Positions 45,365 to 54,411 are shown, counted from the stretch's first letter. The stretch: 64,000 nt of DNA from a bacterium (GCA_021796235.1 JAJYOJ010000003.1:1-64000); one strand, 5' to 3'. Numbers and translations: made by a program. Notes: generated by a model not told the origin, from the letters alone.

Positions 45365-45673
45365 TTAGGAGATAAATAAAATTATTCGCATGAAAATAAA
45401 AGTAAAACTTATGACAAGGATAATATTTGAGTAGTAAAGAATTTTTTTGACAAATTCGTTGCCCAAGAAAAATCTACGATAAATAATCCCATTTGCAACA
45501 AAAAAAATATTCAGGAGCACTGGAATGATAACTATCATCCAGAGATCGGCCAGCTGGTCCTCGGTTTGGGGAGTTTTTGAATAAAATAAAGGTATCTGGG
45601 GCGGCAGATGATTAAAGCGCAAAAGAAAAGTTCCAACCATTGTTATGTTGGCCGCCAGCAATGCGTAAATCAT
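45365..45673 (-). CDS. Small membrane protein, 102 aa
   Basis: Three predicted transmembrane helices (about 1-18, 43-65 and 80-101), with an LPPQIPLFYS segment that weakly recalls DUF1648 proteins. The function is unknown. A TATAAT box (45686-45681 on this strand) ends 7 bases before the ATG, a leaderless-type promoter. It stands immediately upstream of the WecA-like gene and is probably co-transcribed. Confidence 0.65.
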   Translation of the reverse strand: MIYALLAANITMVGTFLLRFNHLPPQIPLFYSKTPQTEDQLADLWMIVIIPVLLNIFFVANGIIYRRFFLGNEFVKKILYYSNIILVISFTFIFMRIILFIS

Positions 45674-45680
45674 AATCTAT

Positions 45681-45686
45681 ATTATA
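45681..45686 (-). promoter_or_regulatory. -10 box of the 102-codon membrane protein gene
   Basis: TATAAT on minus, 7 bases before the ATG at 45673. No clear -35. It is likely the promoter of the WecA-like and MiaB-like transcription unit. Confidence 0.45.
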
Positions 45687-45801
45687 CTCTTGCAAAACCG
45701 AAAAAATTCTACTATTATTACTGCCAGCATGACTTACTAAGATCTTTCAATTTATGTTTCTTCCTTTTTCTCGCCCATTATTAATTTAATAATAAAAAGT
45801 C

Positions 45802-47136
45802 ATGAAAGACACAAAAGTTTTAGAGCTTATTAAAAAAGAAGAAAAGCGGCAGAAAGAAGGTATTGAGCTCATTCCCTCCGAAAACTATGCCTCTTCCGAA
45901 GTCCGTAATGTTTTATCGTCCTATTTTGTCAATAAATATTCGGAAGGCTATCCCAAAAAGCGTTATTATGGAGGAAATGAAAATGTTGATGATGTAGAAA
46001 TAATCGCCCAAGAGAGAGCGAAAAAGCTATTTAAAGTCCCTTACGCAAATGTTCAACCATATTCTGGATCGCCCGCAAATTTAGCTGTTTATTTAGCCAC
46101 GTGTAAACCCGGTGATACGATCATGGGACAAGCTTTAGTCGCGGGTGGGCACCTCACGCACGGGCATTTTGTTTCGGCTACAGGTATTTTTTATAAATCC
46201 TTTCAATACGGTTTGAAAACGGAGGGAATTTACGATAAAGACGTTGCGGACCTTTTTGATTATAAAGAGATAAGAAAATTAGCTTTGGAGCATAAACCAA
46301 AGCTTATCTGGGTTGGAGCAACAGCATACCCGTTGAAATTTCATTACGAAAAGTTTGCCGAAATTGCCGGGGAAGCGGGAGCGTATTTAGCTTCAGATAT
46401 CGCCCACGTGTCAGGTCTTATCGCAGGTGGCGCACATCCATCGCCGGTCCCGTATGTTCATATTGTTACAACTACAACTCATAAAACGCTGCGTGGTCCG
46501 CGCGGCGCCCTGATTATGGTTACGGAAAAAGGTCTAAAAAAAGATTCCGAACTTCCTGATAAAATCAATAAGGCGGTTTTCCCCGGTCTTCAGGGAGGCC
46601 CGCACGATAATCAAACGGCTGCAATTGCAGTAGCATTGTTCGAAGCGATTCAACCTAATTTTAAACGGTACGCAGCCCAAATTGTAAAAAATTCAGAAGT
46701 TTTGGCCAAGATTTTAGTCAGCGGCGGATTATTGGTTGTCGGTGGCAGATCGGAAAATCATTTAATTTTGGTAAGCTTGGCGAAAGTTCTTGGTCCCGGC
46801 TCTGGTATTTTTGCGCAAAAAGCCCTGGATCTCGCTGGATTAACCCTGAACAAAAACACCGTGCCTGATGAACCTGCATCGCCTTTTTATCCGTCTGGCG
46901 TTCGATTGGGTACGCCGGCCGCCACAACGCGAGGCATGAAAGAAAAAGAGATGAAGTTTATCGGGGAAACTATTATAAAAGTCATCGATTTATTAAAAAA
47001 ATACCGGCTGCCAGCTAAAAAAGAAGAGCGCGCGGCATACATAAAAAGATTTGAGGAAGAGATAAAAGTGAATAAAGAAATATTAAGATTAAAACAGGAG
47101 GTAAAAAAAGTAGCTCTTAGATTTCCGATTCCCTAA
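45802..47136 (+). CDS. glyA: Serine hydroxymethyltransferase
   Basis: A 444-residue PLP enzyme that interconverts serine and glycine and charges tetrahydrofolate. It shows ELIPSENYAS at the N-terminus, NKYSEGYPKKRYYGG, the PLP lysine in TTTTHKTLRGPRG, and VFPGLQGGPH. Length and motifs are normal. The ATG is preceded by AT-rich sequence without a ribosome-binding site. Confidence 0.96.
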   Translation: MKDTKVLELIKKEEKRQKEGIELIPSENYASSEVRNVLSSYFVNKYSEGYPKKRYYGGNENVDDVEIIAQERAKKLFKVPYANVQPYSGSPANLAVYLATCKPGDTIMGQALVAGGHLTHGHFVSATGIFYKSFQYGLKTEGIYDKDVADLFDYKEIRKLALEHKPKLIWVGATAYPLKFHYEKFAEIAGEAGAYLASDIAHVSGLIAGGAHPSPVPYVHIVTTTTHKTLRGPRGALIMVTEKGLKKDSELPDKINKAVFPGLQGGPHDNQTAAIAVALFEAIQPNFKRYAAQIVKNSEVLAKILVSGGLLVVGGRSENHLILVSLAKVLGPGSGIFAQKALDLAGLTLNKNTVPDEPASPFYPSGVRLGTPAATTRGMKEKEMKFIGETIIKVIDLLKKYRLPAKKEERAAYIKRFEEEIKVNKEILRLKQEVKKVALRFPIP

Positions 47137-47241
47137 ATCCTTAGGTGTAGGCAGGGCGAAAAGAGCGAGGGTGAAAAGTTTTAAATCAATAGGTTTGTTA
47201 ATATTCTTGGCTTAGTTGCAGCAGCGTTTACAATTTTTTGT

Positions 47242-47454
47242 ATGCTGCCCAGGTCGTTCAAGCATTTAAATCAAAAGCACAAAAGACATTTCGTTATCGA
47301 TGTATATCGCCCTTACTGTCGGACGTCTTTTGTGGATATTTATGGTTTTATTACTGCCGCCCCGCCTGTTTATATAGCCAATATTATTGCTCTTATTTTT
47401 ACGGTAATAATTCTTTTTCTTAAGATTAAACAAACGATTAAAATCGCTGTATAA
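47242..47454 (+). CDS. Small membrane protein, possibly frameshifted
   Basis: A 70-residue frame starting MLPRSFKHLNQKHKR with a hydrophobic C-terminal helix (VYIANIIALIFTVIILFL). The same frame stays open upstream to 47185 and reads FVNILGLVAAAFTIFC, but has no start codon. A GTG at 47171 in a neighbouring frame gives MKSFKSIGLLIFL before stopping. Joining the two at about 47203-47211 would make a plausible ~94-residue two-helix protein, so a one-base frameshift is possible. I see nothing else in 47137-47482. Confidence 0.4.
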   Translation: MLPRSFKHLNQKHKRHFVIDVYRPYCRTSFVDIYGFITAAPPVYIANIIALIFTVIILFLKIKQTIKIAV

Positions 47455-47482
47455 TTACATTATTATCAGTTATATTTTATTT

Positions 47483-47863
47483 ATGAGCGGATATATCGTA
47501 GATATCGAAGAGAAAACCAAACAAAATGAATATTTCCGTGAAGTATTATTTACTGCTCCTCATAGTCAACTAGTGGTGATGAGCCTTAAACCCAAGGAAG
47601 AAATCGGAGAAGAGGTCCATACAGTTGACCAATTTTTACGGATCGAAGCCGGAGCTGGAAAAGCGGTACTTGATGGCGAGGAATTCGTCATCAAAGAGGG
47701 AAGCGCAATCGTGGTTCCGGCCGGAGTGAGACATAATTTCATAAATACTTCCGACACAGAAGATCTTAAACTTTATACGCTCTATTCACCCTCAGAACAC
47801 AGAGATAAAACAATTCACAAAACAAAGGACGAAGCTTTGAGCGACAAAGAGGATCACCCATAG
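47483..47863 (+). CDS. Cupin-domain protein
   Basis: A 126-residue single-domain cupin. The core matches the family pattern: LKPKEEIGEEVHTVDQFLRIEAG (motif 1, metal ligands E and H) and a second motif around VPAGVRHNF. An HTVDQ-type ligand set suggests a bound metal. Such proteins are often sugar-phosphate or mannose-6-phosphate-isomerase-like; the substrate is not known. It is followed after 14 bases by the DUF5652 gene. Confidence 0.85.
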   Translation: MSGYIVDIEEKTKQNEYFREVLFTAPHSQLVVMSLKPKEEIGEEVHTVDQFLRIEAGAGKAVLDGEEFVIKEGSAIVVPAGVRHNFINTSDTEDLKLYTLYSPSEHRDKTIHKTKDEALSDKEDHP

Positions 47864-47877
47864 TTTTTAAAAAATAT

Positions 47878-48105
47878 ATGATTCGAAGTTGGATCTGGGG
47901 TACAGGAATTTTTCCTTGGAGAATTGGAGTTTTCCCTTGGCTGTTGTTTATAGTAGCCATTGAGCTGGTTTTAAAAGGAATTGCCCTGTATCGAGCGGCT
48001 AGGAACGGTCAAAAATATTGGTTTATCGCAATCCTTGTTTTAAATACATTAGGTATACTTCCATTAATTTATCTTCTCTTTTTCGCCAAAAAACGTAAGA
48101 AATAA
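47878..48105 (+). CDS. DUF5652 family small membrane protein
   Basis: 75 residues with two hydrophobic helices (FPWLLFIVAIELVLKGIALY and FIAILVLNTLGILPLIYLLF) joined by RAARNGQKYW. This ALW-AARN-QK-WF pattern followed by NTLGILP is the DUF5652 signature, frequent in CPR genomes. The function is unknown. It is convergent with the GT39 gene, 1 base apart. Confidence 0.82.
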   Translation: MIRSWIWGTGIFPWRIGVFPWLLFIVAIELVLKGIALYRAARNGQKYWFIAILVLNTLGILPLIYLLFFAKKRKK

Positions 48106-48106
48106 T

Positions 48107-49372
48107 TTAAAGCGCGGACTCAACCTCATAATGCGTGTCGGAGGTAAGGATAAAGGCTTTTTTTGGATAAACCGGGAGAGATTTTGCGATTTGGGAAGGC
48201 GAAATAAGAACTTTCCCTATAAAGTCGGGCAGATCACTATAGTTTTTACCATAAATGTATACACGGTTTTCCGAAAAGTAATATTCCGATACAAAAAAAT
48301 TCAGCTCATTTGTTACATATAAAACATCTCCGGGTTTTGCACTGGCTTTTATCTCGTTAATAGTTGTTCGCAAATCCGACTTGGTTCGGTATTTAACCTG
48401 AAGATTATTGTAAAGTAATGTTACCAAAAGTAAAATCGCCAATACAATGGTTTTAAGTTTTATTTCAAGCTTGTCGATTATATAAATAAGAAGAAGCAAG
48501 AAACCGGTCGAGGAAAAAATAATATAACGTGGCCAAAAAATTGGCTTTACAACCGATAAAAGAATTATTAATAGTGAAATTCCGACCGACCAGGATAATA
48601 GATAAATAAAAAGACGCTTCCTTTCAAATCTGATAATTATTAAGACTAAGAAAGCCAGAGACAAAAGTATGACTGGGAATTTGTAAAAACTCAAACTCAC
48701 CTCATAGCCTGTGTAGGTTATCCCGAGAAGGCTGACTAAAGTATCCAGCCCTGCGCCGGTGATCCAAAAGCTTCCGGTATACAATCCTTTTTGTAAAAGA
48801 AAAAATAAAACCCAGGGTAGAAAAAGAACGACCGGCAACCAATAAATTTTCTTCTTGTAATCTATAAAGCGTGAATAAAGAAACTGAAACACGACAATAA
48901 AAATCATAAAATAATGCGTGTAAAGTCCCAGCAGGGTTGAAACGATATACAGTTTTTTATCTTTTTTATAAAACGCATATAAAGAAAGAGAGGCAAAAGC
49001 GGCAAACATCGAGTACATCCGTGCCTCAAATGCGTAATAAATGAGAAATGGATTTATTACAAACAAAATTAAATATAAAAAAGCCTTCTTTGTTTTAAAT
49101 CGTAAAATGCCTGTCATAAATAAAAAAGCAGCATAAATCGCTATCCAGTAAAAAAGAAAAGAGACTGTCCGCAACGATATTTCCGATCCGCCGAATAATT
49201 TTATCCAGAAATGCAAAAATAAATAATAGAAAGGCGGATTGAAGTCTTTAGCTGTTAAAACAAACATTGTAAAGATATTTCGCTTCGCCAAAAGATAAGA
49301 AAATGCCTCGTCGCGCCATAAACTCTGAACGAGAAATAAAAGCGGAGTATTGCTGAAAATCCAATTTAGCAT
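48107..49372 (-). CDS. GT39/ArnT-like membrane glycosyltransferase
   Basis: A 421-residue protein with about 10 transmembrane helices and a final soluble part. The LWRDEAFSYLLAKR segment near residue 20 is the catalytic Asp-Glu loop of the dolichyl-phosphate-mannose-type (GT39/ArnT/DUF2142-like) enzymes, followed by FNPPFYYLFLHFW. These enzymes transfer a sugar from a polyprenyl-phosphate donor. The N-terminus seems short: the first helix comes just before the loop. It is 5 bases downstream of the GT2 gene, so the two are likely one unit. Confidence 0.82.
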   Translation of the reverse strand: MLNWIFSNTPLLFLVQSLWRDEAFSYLLAKRNIFTMFVLTAKDFNPPFYYLFLHFWIKLFGGSEISLRTVSFLFYWIAIYAAFLFMTGILRFKTKKAFLYLILFVINPFLIYYAFEARMYSMFAAFASLSLYAFYKKDKKLYIVSTLLGLYTHYFMIFIVVFQFLYSRFIDYKKKIYWLPVVLFLPWVLFFLLQKGLYTGSFWITGAGLDTLVSLLGITYTGYEVSLSFYKFPVILLSLAFLVLIIIRFERKRLFIYLLSWSVGISLLIILLSVVKPIFWPRYIIFSSTGFLLLLIYIIDKLEIKLKTIVLAILLLVTLLYNNLQVKYRTKSDLRTTINEIKASAKPGDVLYVTNELNFFVSEYYFSENRVYIYGKNYSDLPDFIGKVLISPSQIAKSLPVYPKKAFILTSDTHYEVESAL

Positions 49373-49377
49373 TTAAG

Positions 49378-50856
49378 TTAGACTTTTTCGGTAACTTTAT
49401 ATTTCATCTTTTTTCCCATAAGAAGCCGGGTGTGGGATTCGAGAGCTGGAAGTGAAGAGAAAAGAAACGAGACAAGAGGCAGGAAATACCACTGAATAAA
49501 TAAAAGCGGCAGAGCGTTTAATTTTGTTTTTAAATGGACCTTTTGGCGAAGTTTTATATCGAGATAAACATACAATATTAGAAGTAATGAAGCTAATGTC
49601 AGGATTAATCCTGAAAGTTGAGGAAGCAATAAGCCGAGAACCGTTCGTTTAAAGACCGGGTTGATAAGAGGAGGTATTGAAGCAGAGATGGTTAGCATGA
49701 AAAATGAAGTTGGCCATAAAAGGTGCGTTTCCATAAGAAATAAAATTTTTTTAATTTTGACCCAGGGATTTATTTTGGGCGTTTTAAAAAACATTTTTAA
49801 GGCATATCCAATATCCGAAACGCCCCAAGCCCAGCGTTTTTCTTGTTCATAACGATTTGTCAAAGTTTTTAAAAGATTTCCTGAGTAGACTGCGTCGCCG
49901 TTTATGATTGTAAATAAGGGAATTGTTCTTACTTTCTCGCCAAATTTAAAAAAAGCCTGGAGATATACGTGCCAATCCTCAGGAATTATATTTACATCCC
50001 AGAAGCCGATCTGATTAAGAAGCCAGAGGTTAGTGGAATAAGTGGAAACCTGAATAAGATTTTCTTTATATGAAAGAACTGCAAGTCTGACGATTGATGA
50101 CAAGGTGGCTTGAATTCGGACAAAAAGAGGCAGCTGCCAAAAATTGTTGTATAAAAGAAGTGGCGCCCAATAAAAATGATAAAGTCTGCCTGGGTCATTT
50201 AAATAAGCGAAGGACAAGTACGAAAAATAATTTTTTGATAGATGACTGTCGGCATCACAAGTTGTAATGATTATTTTCTCCGGATCGATCTTGTTTTCCT
50301 TGGCATATTGATTGATTAAACGTGCGGCAAATGTCTGATTACTTGCTTTTCCTGGAATTTCTGCCGATGTGATTTCGTGATAAGACACGAAAATATCAGA
50401 AAAGGATTTACTGAATTTATTTTTAAGAGCTTTCTCTTTATCTAAAGCATCCTTTTCCCGTTTTTCGAAAGCCAAGCAAAGATAAATTTTCTTGAATGGA
50501 TAATCATTTTTAATTAGGGATTCAATTGTTGACTGAAGCTTATAGAGAGGCTCTTTGTAATTCGGAATAATTACGAAATGATAAAGGCTCTGAGCCCGAT
50601 TATCACTAATAATTTTTTTGGCAAAATTAATACGTTCATTACCGGCTATTCGTTTATACGAAAGCGCAGCATAAAAACTTGTGTGAATTGATTTGTAAAA
50701 AAAATAGAGGTCGAAAGCAATAATAAAATACGCGACAACAGCTGGATGAAACGGTGACAACCATAAGGGAAGCGTAATGATTACCCAGGTTGAAAGCGGG
50801 ATAATAGTATCAAGTATACGCAAAAAAAAACTTGACTGGACAATCCGTTTTGTCAT
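49378..50856 (-). CDS. GT2 family processive-type glycosyltransferase
   Basis: About 492 residues: two N-terminal helices, a soluble GT2 domain and several C-terminal helices, as in cellulose-synthase-like or mannan-synthase-like enzymes. Visible motifs are VIIPNYKEPL, TTCDADSHL (the DxD) and a QEKRWAWG segment, equivalent to the QxxRW signature of processive enzymes. I use the ATG at 50856: a TATAAT box ends 6 bases before it, which would not fit the longer TTG start at 50871. The product polysaccharide is unknown. Confidence 0.85.
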   Translation of the reverse strand: MTKRIVQSSFFLRILDTIIPLSTWVIITLPLWLSPFHPAVVAYFIIAFDLYFFYKSIHTSFYAALSYKRIAGNERINFAKKIISDNRAQSLYHFVIIPNYKEPLYKLQSTIESLIKNDYPFKKIYLCLAFEKREKDALDKEKALKNKFSKSFSDIFVSYHEITSAEIPGKASNQTFAARLINQYAKENKIDPEKIIITTCDADSHLSKNYFSYLSFAYLNDPGRLYHFYWAPLLLYNNFWQLPLFVRIQATLSSIVRLAVLSYKENLIQVSTYSTNLWLLNQIGFWDVNIIPEDWHVYLQAFFKFGEKVRTIPLFTIINGDAVYSGNLLKTLTNRYEQEKRWAWGVSDIGYALKMFFKTPKINPWVKIKKILFLMETHLLWPTSFFMLTISASIPPLINPVFKRTVLGLLLPQLSGLILTLASLLLILYVYLDIKLRQKVHLKTKLNALPLLFIQWYFLPLVSFLFSSLPALESHTRLLMGKKMKYKVTEKV

Positions 50857-50862
50857 GGTAGT

Positions 50863-50868
50863 ATTATA
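50863..50868 (-). promoter_or_regulatory. -10 box of the GT2 gene
   Basis: TATAAT on the minus strand, 6 bases before the ATG at 50856. The -35 is weak. Confidence 0.5.
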
Positions 50869-50881
50869 CAAAATAAATCCG

Positions 50882-50910
50882 TTGAAAAGGTTTTAAATAG
50901 ATGTTAAACT
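50882..50910 (+). promoter_or_regulatory. Promoter of the ArsR-like regulator gene
   Basis: TTGAAA 50882-50887 and TAAACT 50905-50910 with a 17-base spacer and an extended TGT before the -10. The ATG follows 10 bases later. It is divergent from the GT2 -10 box. Confidence 0.55.
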
Positions 50911-50920
50911 TTCATCGCCA

Positions 50921-51175
50921 ATGAAAACAAAGTGCAGAGACTGTTTTAAAATTCTTTCGGTAAAGTCACGCTTTGATATAGTTAACTTCTTAATTAAAGC
51001 AAAAGACAAAACAAAAATTTCAAAATTAGTTCAGCTTACCGATCTAATGCAGCCCACCGTTACTTATCATGTCAAAGAACTGGAAAGAAGCGGCCTTATC
51101 AAAACTTCAAAAAACGGCAGAAATGTTTACTGTCAAATTCAAGAAAGATGCGACAGTTGCTCTCTATTTGTTTGA
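50921..51175 (+). CDS. ArsR-like winged-helix regulator with terminal CxxC pairs
   Basis: 84 residues containing a complete ArsR-type winged helix (LSVKSRFDIVNFLI, a recognition helix in DLMQPTVTYHVKELERSGLI, and a KTSKNGRNVYCQ wing). Cysteines C5-x2-C8 sit before the fold and C77-x2-C80 after it, with C71 in the wing. They could join into one metal or iron-sulfur site at the base of the fold. It is probably a metal- or redox-sensing repressor; the target is unknown. It is 9 bases upstream of a membrane-tethered HTH gene, which it may control. Confidence 0.72.
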   Translation: MKTKCRDCFKILSVKSRFDIVNFLIKAKDKTKISKLVQLTDLMQPTVTYHVKELERSGLIKTSKNGRNVYCQIQERCDSCSLFV

Positions 51176-51184
51176 ATAGTTTTT

Positions 51185-51505
51185 ATGGCACGAGATATAA
51201 AAACTTATCTTCAGGCATGGAAGTTTAGACAAGAAAATAAGACATTCCGTGCTATTGGTCAGCTCATGGGATTAAGTGGTGAAAGAGTACGCGTAATGGT
51301 AAAGTTTATCGATTTCCAAAAAAATAAAACTAAGTTTAAAAAGGAAAAAGGTTTTATCGGGCTTTATTTATTAAAGCTGAATAACTTTATTAGACTTGTA
51401 CCTGTGCATAACTTTCATAACTCATTTATAAATCATTTACAGCTTACTTCAATAGCGTTCTTTCTTGCTCTGGGAAGTGTCCTTATTTCGCTGGCGGTTT
51501 TCTAA
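51185..51505 (+). CDS. Membrane-tethered small HTH protein
   Basis: 106 residues, unrecognised as a whole. Residues ~20-45 (FRAIGQLMGLSGERVRVMVKFI) look like the helix-turn-helix of sigma-70 region 4 (the usual IGxxLGVSRERVRQI). The C-terminus carries one hydrophobic helix (LTSIAFFLALGSVLISLAVF). It is probably a membrane-bound DNA-binding or anti-sigma-like protein; no cysteines are present. It is co-transcribed with the ArsR-like gene and convergent with the helicase gene. Confidence 0.6.
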   Translation: MARDIKTYLQAWKFRQENKTFRAIGQLMGLSGERVRVMVKFIDFQKNKTKFKKEKGFIGLYLLKLNNFIRLVPVHNFHNSFINHLQLTSIAFFLALGSVLISLAVF

Positions 51506-51507
51506 TT

Positions 51508-54411
51508 TTATTGCCAAGCTTCACAGATCATACGAAACGGACAGAAATTACACCAAGGCCCCACTTTAGGAGAAAAATCACTAGATCGAATATCTTTGAC
51601 ACGATTTAAAATTTTTTCCAGGACTGCTTTTAGGTCTGCGTCGGTCTTGCGCACAGAAATTTTTTTTAGGTCTTGAAGGTAATAGAAAGTCAGATTTATG
51701 TTATTTAATTTTTTATTGTATAGGCCAGGATTTGTAGCAGCCAGAGCATATACAGAAAGTTGAATGTTCTTTTTTAATTCTTTTTCATTCGGTAAGCGAC
51801 CAGTTTTATAGTCTATTATTTCAATCGCGTCACGGCCTTTAGCATCGACTCTATCGATCTTACCTGTTATAAAGATGTCATTTCCGATTTTAATCTTAAA
51901 AAGTTTTTCAAGATCAATTACTTTGGTTTTTGGATCATGAAAAGTATTGAAGAATTTTTGTAGCATGGTTGTTCCTTCCTTTTTCATGCGATTCTCATGA
52001 GTAGGGGAAGCATAACCCAAGGGAATCCATTTAGTTTTATAAATTTCTAAAAGTCTTTTTTCTCCAAGCGATTTATCTGTTAAAAATTCTTGATAAAACT
52101 GTTGTAGCGTACGATGAATTGTGTCTCCGAAAGAAGCGGAGGCAACCGGAGGAGTCGGAACTTTTAAAACGAATTGATATTTGTATTGCAATGGACATCG
52201 CTCATATGTTTCAAGCTGAGTATAGGAAAAGTTTTTAATAAAAGTTCTTTCCGAAATTGCTGGCTGTTCAGCTTTTTTGAAATCAAAAATTGATAACTGA
52301 GCCCTCTCTTCTTTTTTGATATTCAAATTATTTTTGTAAAGCTCTTCACCCAACGTTTCAATAACAAAAGGTGAAATTCGTTGTTCTCGTTTGCCCTCGC
52401 CATAAAAACGGGCTGCGCTTAGATACACTCTATCTATTGCCCTTGTTATACCAACATAAAAAAGACGGCGTTCTTCTTCTTCATGATAGTCTCCGGAGGG
52501 CAGAATCTCTTTAATAAGATCATCCGGAATCGGTATTACATCTTTTCTCTCATAGGTTGGAAATCTGCCCCGAGTAAGATTTACCAAAAAAACAACCGGG
52601 AACTCCAATCCTTTAGAGGAATGAACAGTTAAAATATTCACAGCGTTATATGCAGTCATATCGGTTTGGGCAACAATGGGAGATTCCCCCAGCTCCATGC
52701 TCATATCAATGTAATCAACTGCTGCTGAAACACCCGCATTTTCATGTTCTGACTCAAAAGTTTTAAGTTTGGAGAAAAATTTGGTTATATTTAAAACTTT
52801 TTTTTCTTCTTTCTCAGTTTTGTAAGTCACCAGATTGCTCAAGATTCCTGAGTCCTCAAGAAAATAATAAAGCAGTTGTCCGGCAGTTTCTTTTTTTACT
52901 AGATCTAAATGCTTCCTGATAAGATTATAAATCTTTGAGAGTGATTCTTTTGTTTCTTTTCTAAGCAAAGGCAAAAATTTTCTGTAGATTTCAAATTCCT
53001 CCCGATATAATGTTTTATTTAAAAAAGCTAAATAAATTTCAATGGTTTGGAAGAGCGGCAGATTAATTTTTTTTGCGAAAGAAAGAAGCAGGTTAAGATC
53101 GACAGAATCAATCTTAAATATATCCATTGTCAATAACCTAAACAAGGAAACAGAATCCTCTAGATTATTTAAAACTTTAAGATAAGCGATTAAATCCTTG
53201 ACTTCAGGTTGTTTAAAAAGTGCGCCCTGTCCCAAGAACTGATAAGGTATGCCGTGCCTTGAGAGCGCCCGGATAAATGGCTCTGCATGGTTATTGGCGC
53301 GAACTAGCAGAGCAAAATCAGAAAATTTATACGTAGAAAGTTTTAGAATTTTTTCTGCAAGATAATCAGCTTCTTCCTCAACCGTTTGCGATAAAATTAA
53401 TTTCACTGAATCATTTATATTCTTTTTTTGGGCAATCAACTCTTTAGATATACCAAGCTTTGCTTCCAACGTATCAGGATCATTATGTTTAATCAGCTGG
53501 TAAGCATTGTCAAGAATAGTCTGGTTTGAACGATAATTTTTGCATAAGGTTATCTGTTTTGCTCCACGATAATCTTTCATGAAGCTTAAAATATTGGATA
53601 CGGAAGCGCCTCTAAATTTATAGATGGCCTGTGAGTCGTCGCCCACAACGGTTAAGGGACGCTGGCTTTTTGGAGGACACAAAAGTTTTATTAGCTCATA
53701 TTGAGCTATATTAGTATCTTGAAATTCATCGACAAGAACGTAGGAAAACTGTTGCTGATATTTTTTGAGAATCTTAGAGCGTGCCTTAAAAAGCTGGAGC
53801 AAATAGAATACCAGATCTGCAAAGTCAAAAACTCCTGCCTTAATTTTCAGTAGTTGAAATTTTTTGAAGGCGTTAGCCAGTTCCCTGGATTGAGGAGTTT
53901 GATTTCTTGTCCAAGCCACATACTCATCAGGCGCGATGTTCTCATCTCTTAAGCGAGAAAAGTGTTGCGACAGAGCTTCTAAAAATTTATTTGGATTTCC
54001 CAGAGGGCGATAATATGTCAAATCGAATAAGAAAAGATTTTGGCGTAAAAAAATAAGCGTTTCAGCTTCGGTCATCAATCTATAGTTTGGAGAAAGACCT
54101 ATGTTTTGGGCCTCGACTTTAAGAATAGAATCGGCAAAGGCGTGAAAAGTTGAGATCCACGTTTGAAAATACCCATAGGGCATTGACTGATCAACACGTT
54201 CTTCCATTTCAAAAGCAGCTTTCTCCGTGAAAGTAAGTGCCAGAATTTGATCAGGTTTAGCTAATTTTTGTTTGATCAGATATTTAATCTTTTCAACAAT
54301 GACATGAGTTTTACCTGTTCCTGCGCCGGCAATAATCAAAAGAGGCTTATTGATAATTTTTACAGCCTTTTCTTGCTCAGAATTCAAGCCATATGTGTCG
54401 CCGGTTTTCAT
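51508..54411 (-). CDS. UvrD/PcrA-type helicase fused to an Fe-S PD-(D/E)xK nuclease
   Basis: A 967-residue SF1 helicase-nuclease. The helicase motifs run from the Q-motif and Walker A (AGAGTGKT, about 28-35) through motif II (VLVDEFQDTN), GDDSQAIYKFRGA (motif III) and an HSSKGLEFPVVFLVN segment to RRLFYVGITRA (motif VI). The last ~250 residues are a Cas4/AddB-like nuclease. C of YERCPLQYKY and the CNFCPFRMIC set are four iron-sulfur cysteines, and DRVDAKG-x-x-EIIDYKTG gives the active site. Such fusions do the job of AddAB/RecBCD in double-strand-break repair. Confidence 0.9.
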   Translation of the reverse strand: MKTGDTYGLNSEQEKAVKIINKPLLIIAGAGTGKTHVIVEKIKYLIKQKLAKPDQILALTFTEKAAFEMEERVDQSMPYGYFQTWISTFHAFADSILKVEAQNIGLSPNYRLMTEAETLIFLRQNLFLFDLTYYRPLGNPNKFLEALSQHFSRLRDENIAPDEYVAWTRNQTPQSRELANAFKKFQLLKIKAGVFDFADLVFYLLQLFKARSKILKKYQQQFSYVLVDEFQDTNIAQYELIKLLCPPKSQRPLTVVGDDSQAIYKFRGASVSNILSFMKDYRGAKQITLCKNYRSNQTILDNAYQLIKHNDPDTLEAKLGISKELIAQKKNINDSVKLILSQTVEEEADYLAEKILKLSTYKFSDFALLVRANNHAEPFIRALSRHGIPYQFLGQGALFKQPEVKDLIAYLKVLNNLEDSVSLFRLLTMDIFKIDSVDLNLLLSFAKKINLPLFQTIEIYLAFLNKTLYREEFEIYRKFLPLLRKETKESLSKIYNLIRKHLDLVKKETAGQLLYYFLEDSGILSNLVTYKTEKEEKKVLNITKFFSKLKTFESEHENAGVSAAVDYIDMSMELGESPIVAQTDMTAYNAVNILTVHSSKGLEFPVVFLVNLTRGRFPTYERKDVIPIPDDLIKEILPSGDYHEEEERRLFYVGITRAIDRVYLSAARFYGEGKREQRISPFVIETLGEELYKNNLNIKKEERAQLSIFDFKKAEQPAISERTFIKNFSYTQLETYERCPLQYKYQFVLKVPTPPVASASFGDTIHRTLQQFYQEFLTDKSLGEKRLLEIYKTKWIPLGYASPTHENRMKKEGTTMLQKFFNTFHDPKTKVIDLEKLFKIKIGNDIFITGKIDRVDAKGRDAIEIIDYKTGRLPNEKELKKNIQLSVYALAATNPGLYNKKLNNINLTFYYLQDLKKISVRKTDADLKAVLEKILNRVKDIRSSDFSPKVGPWCNFCPFRMICEAWQ

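Noticed and set aside
47137-47240. Terminator after glyA (CCTAA-ATC-CTTAGG)
   Set aside because: The stem is only about five pairs and no T-run follows, so it is unlikely to terminate transcription.
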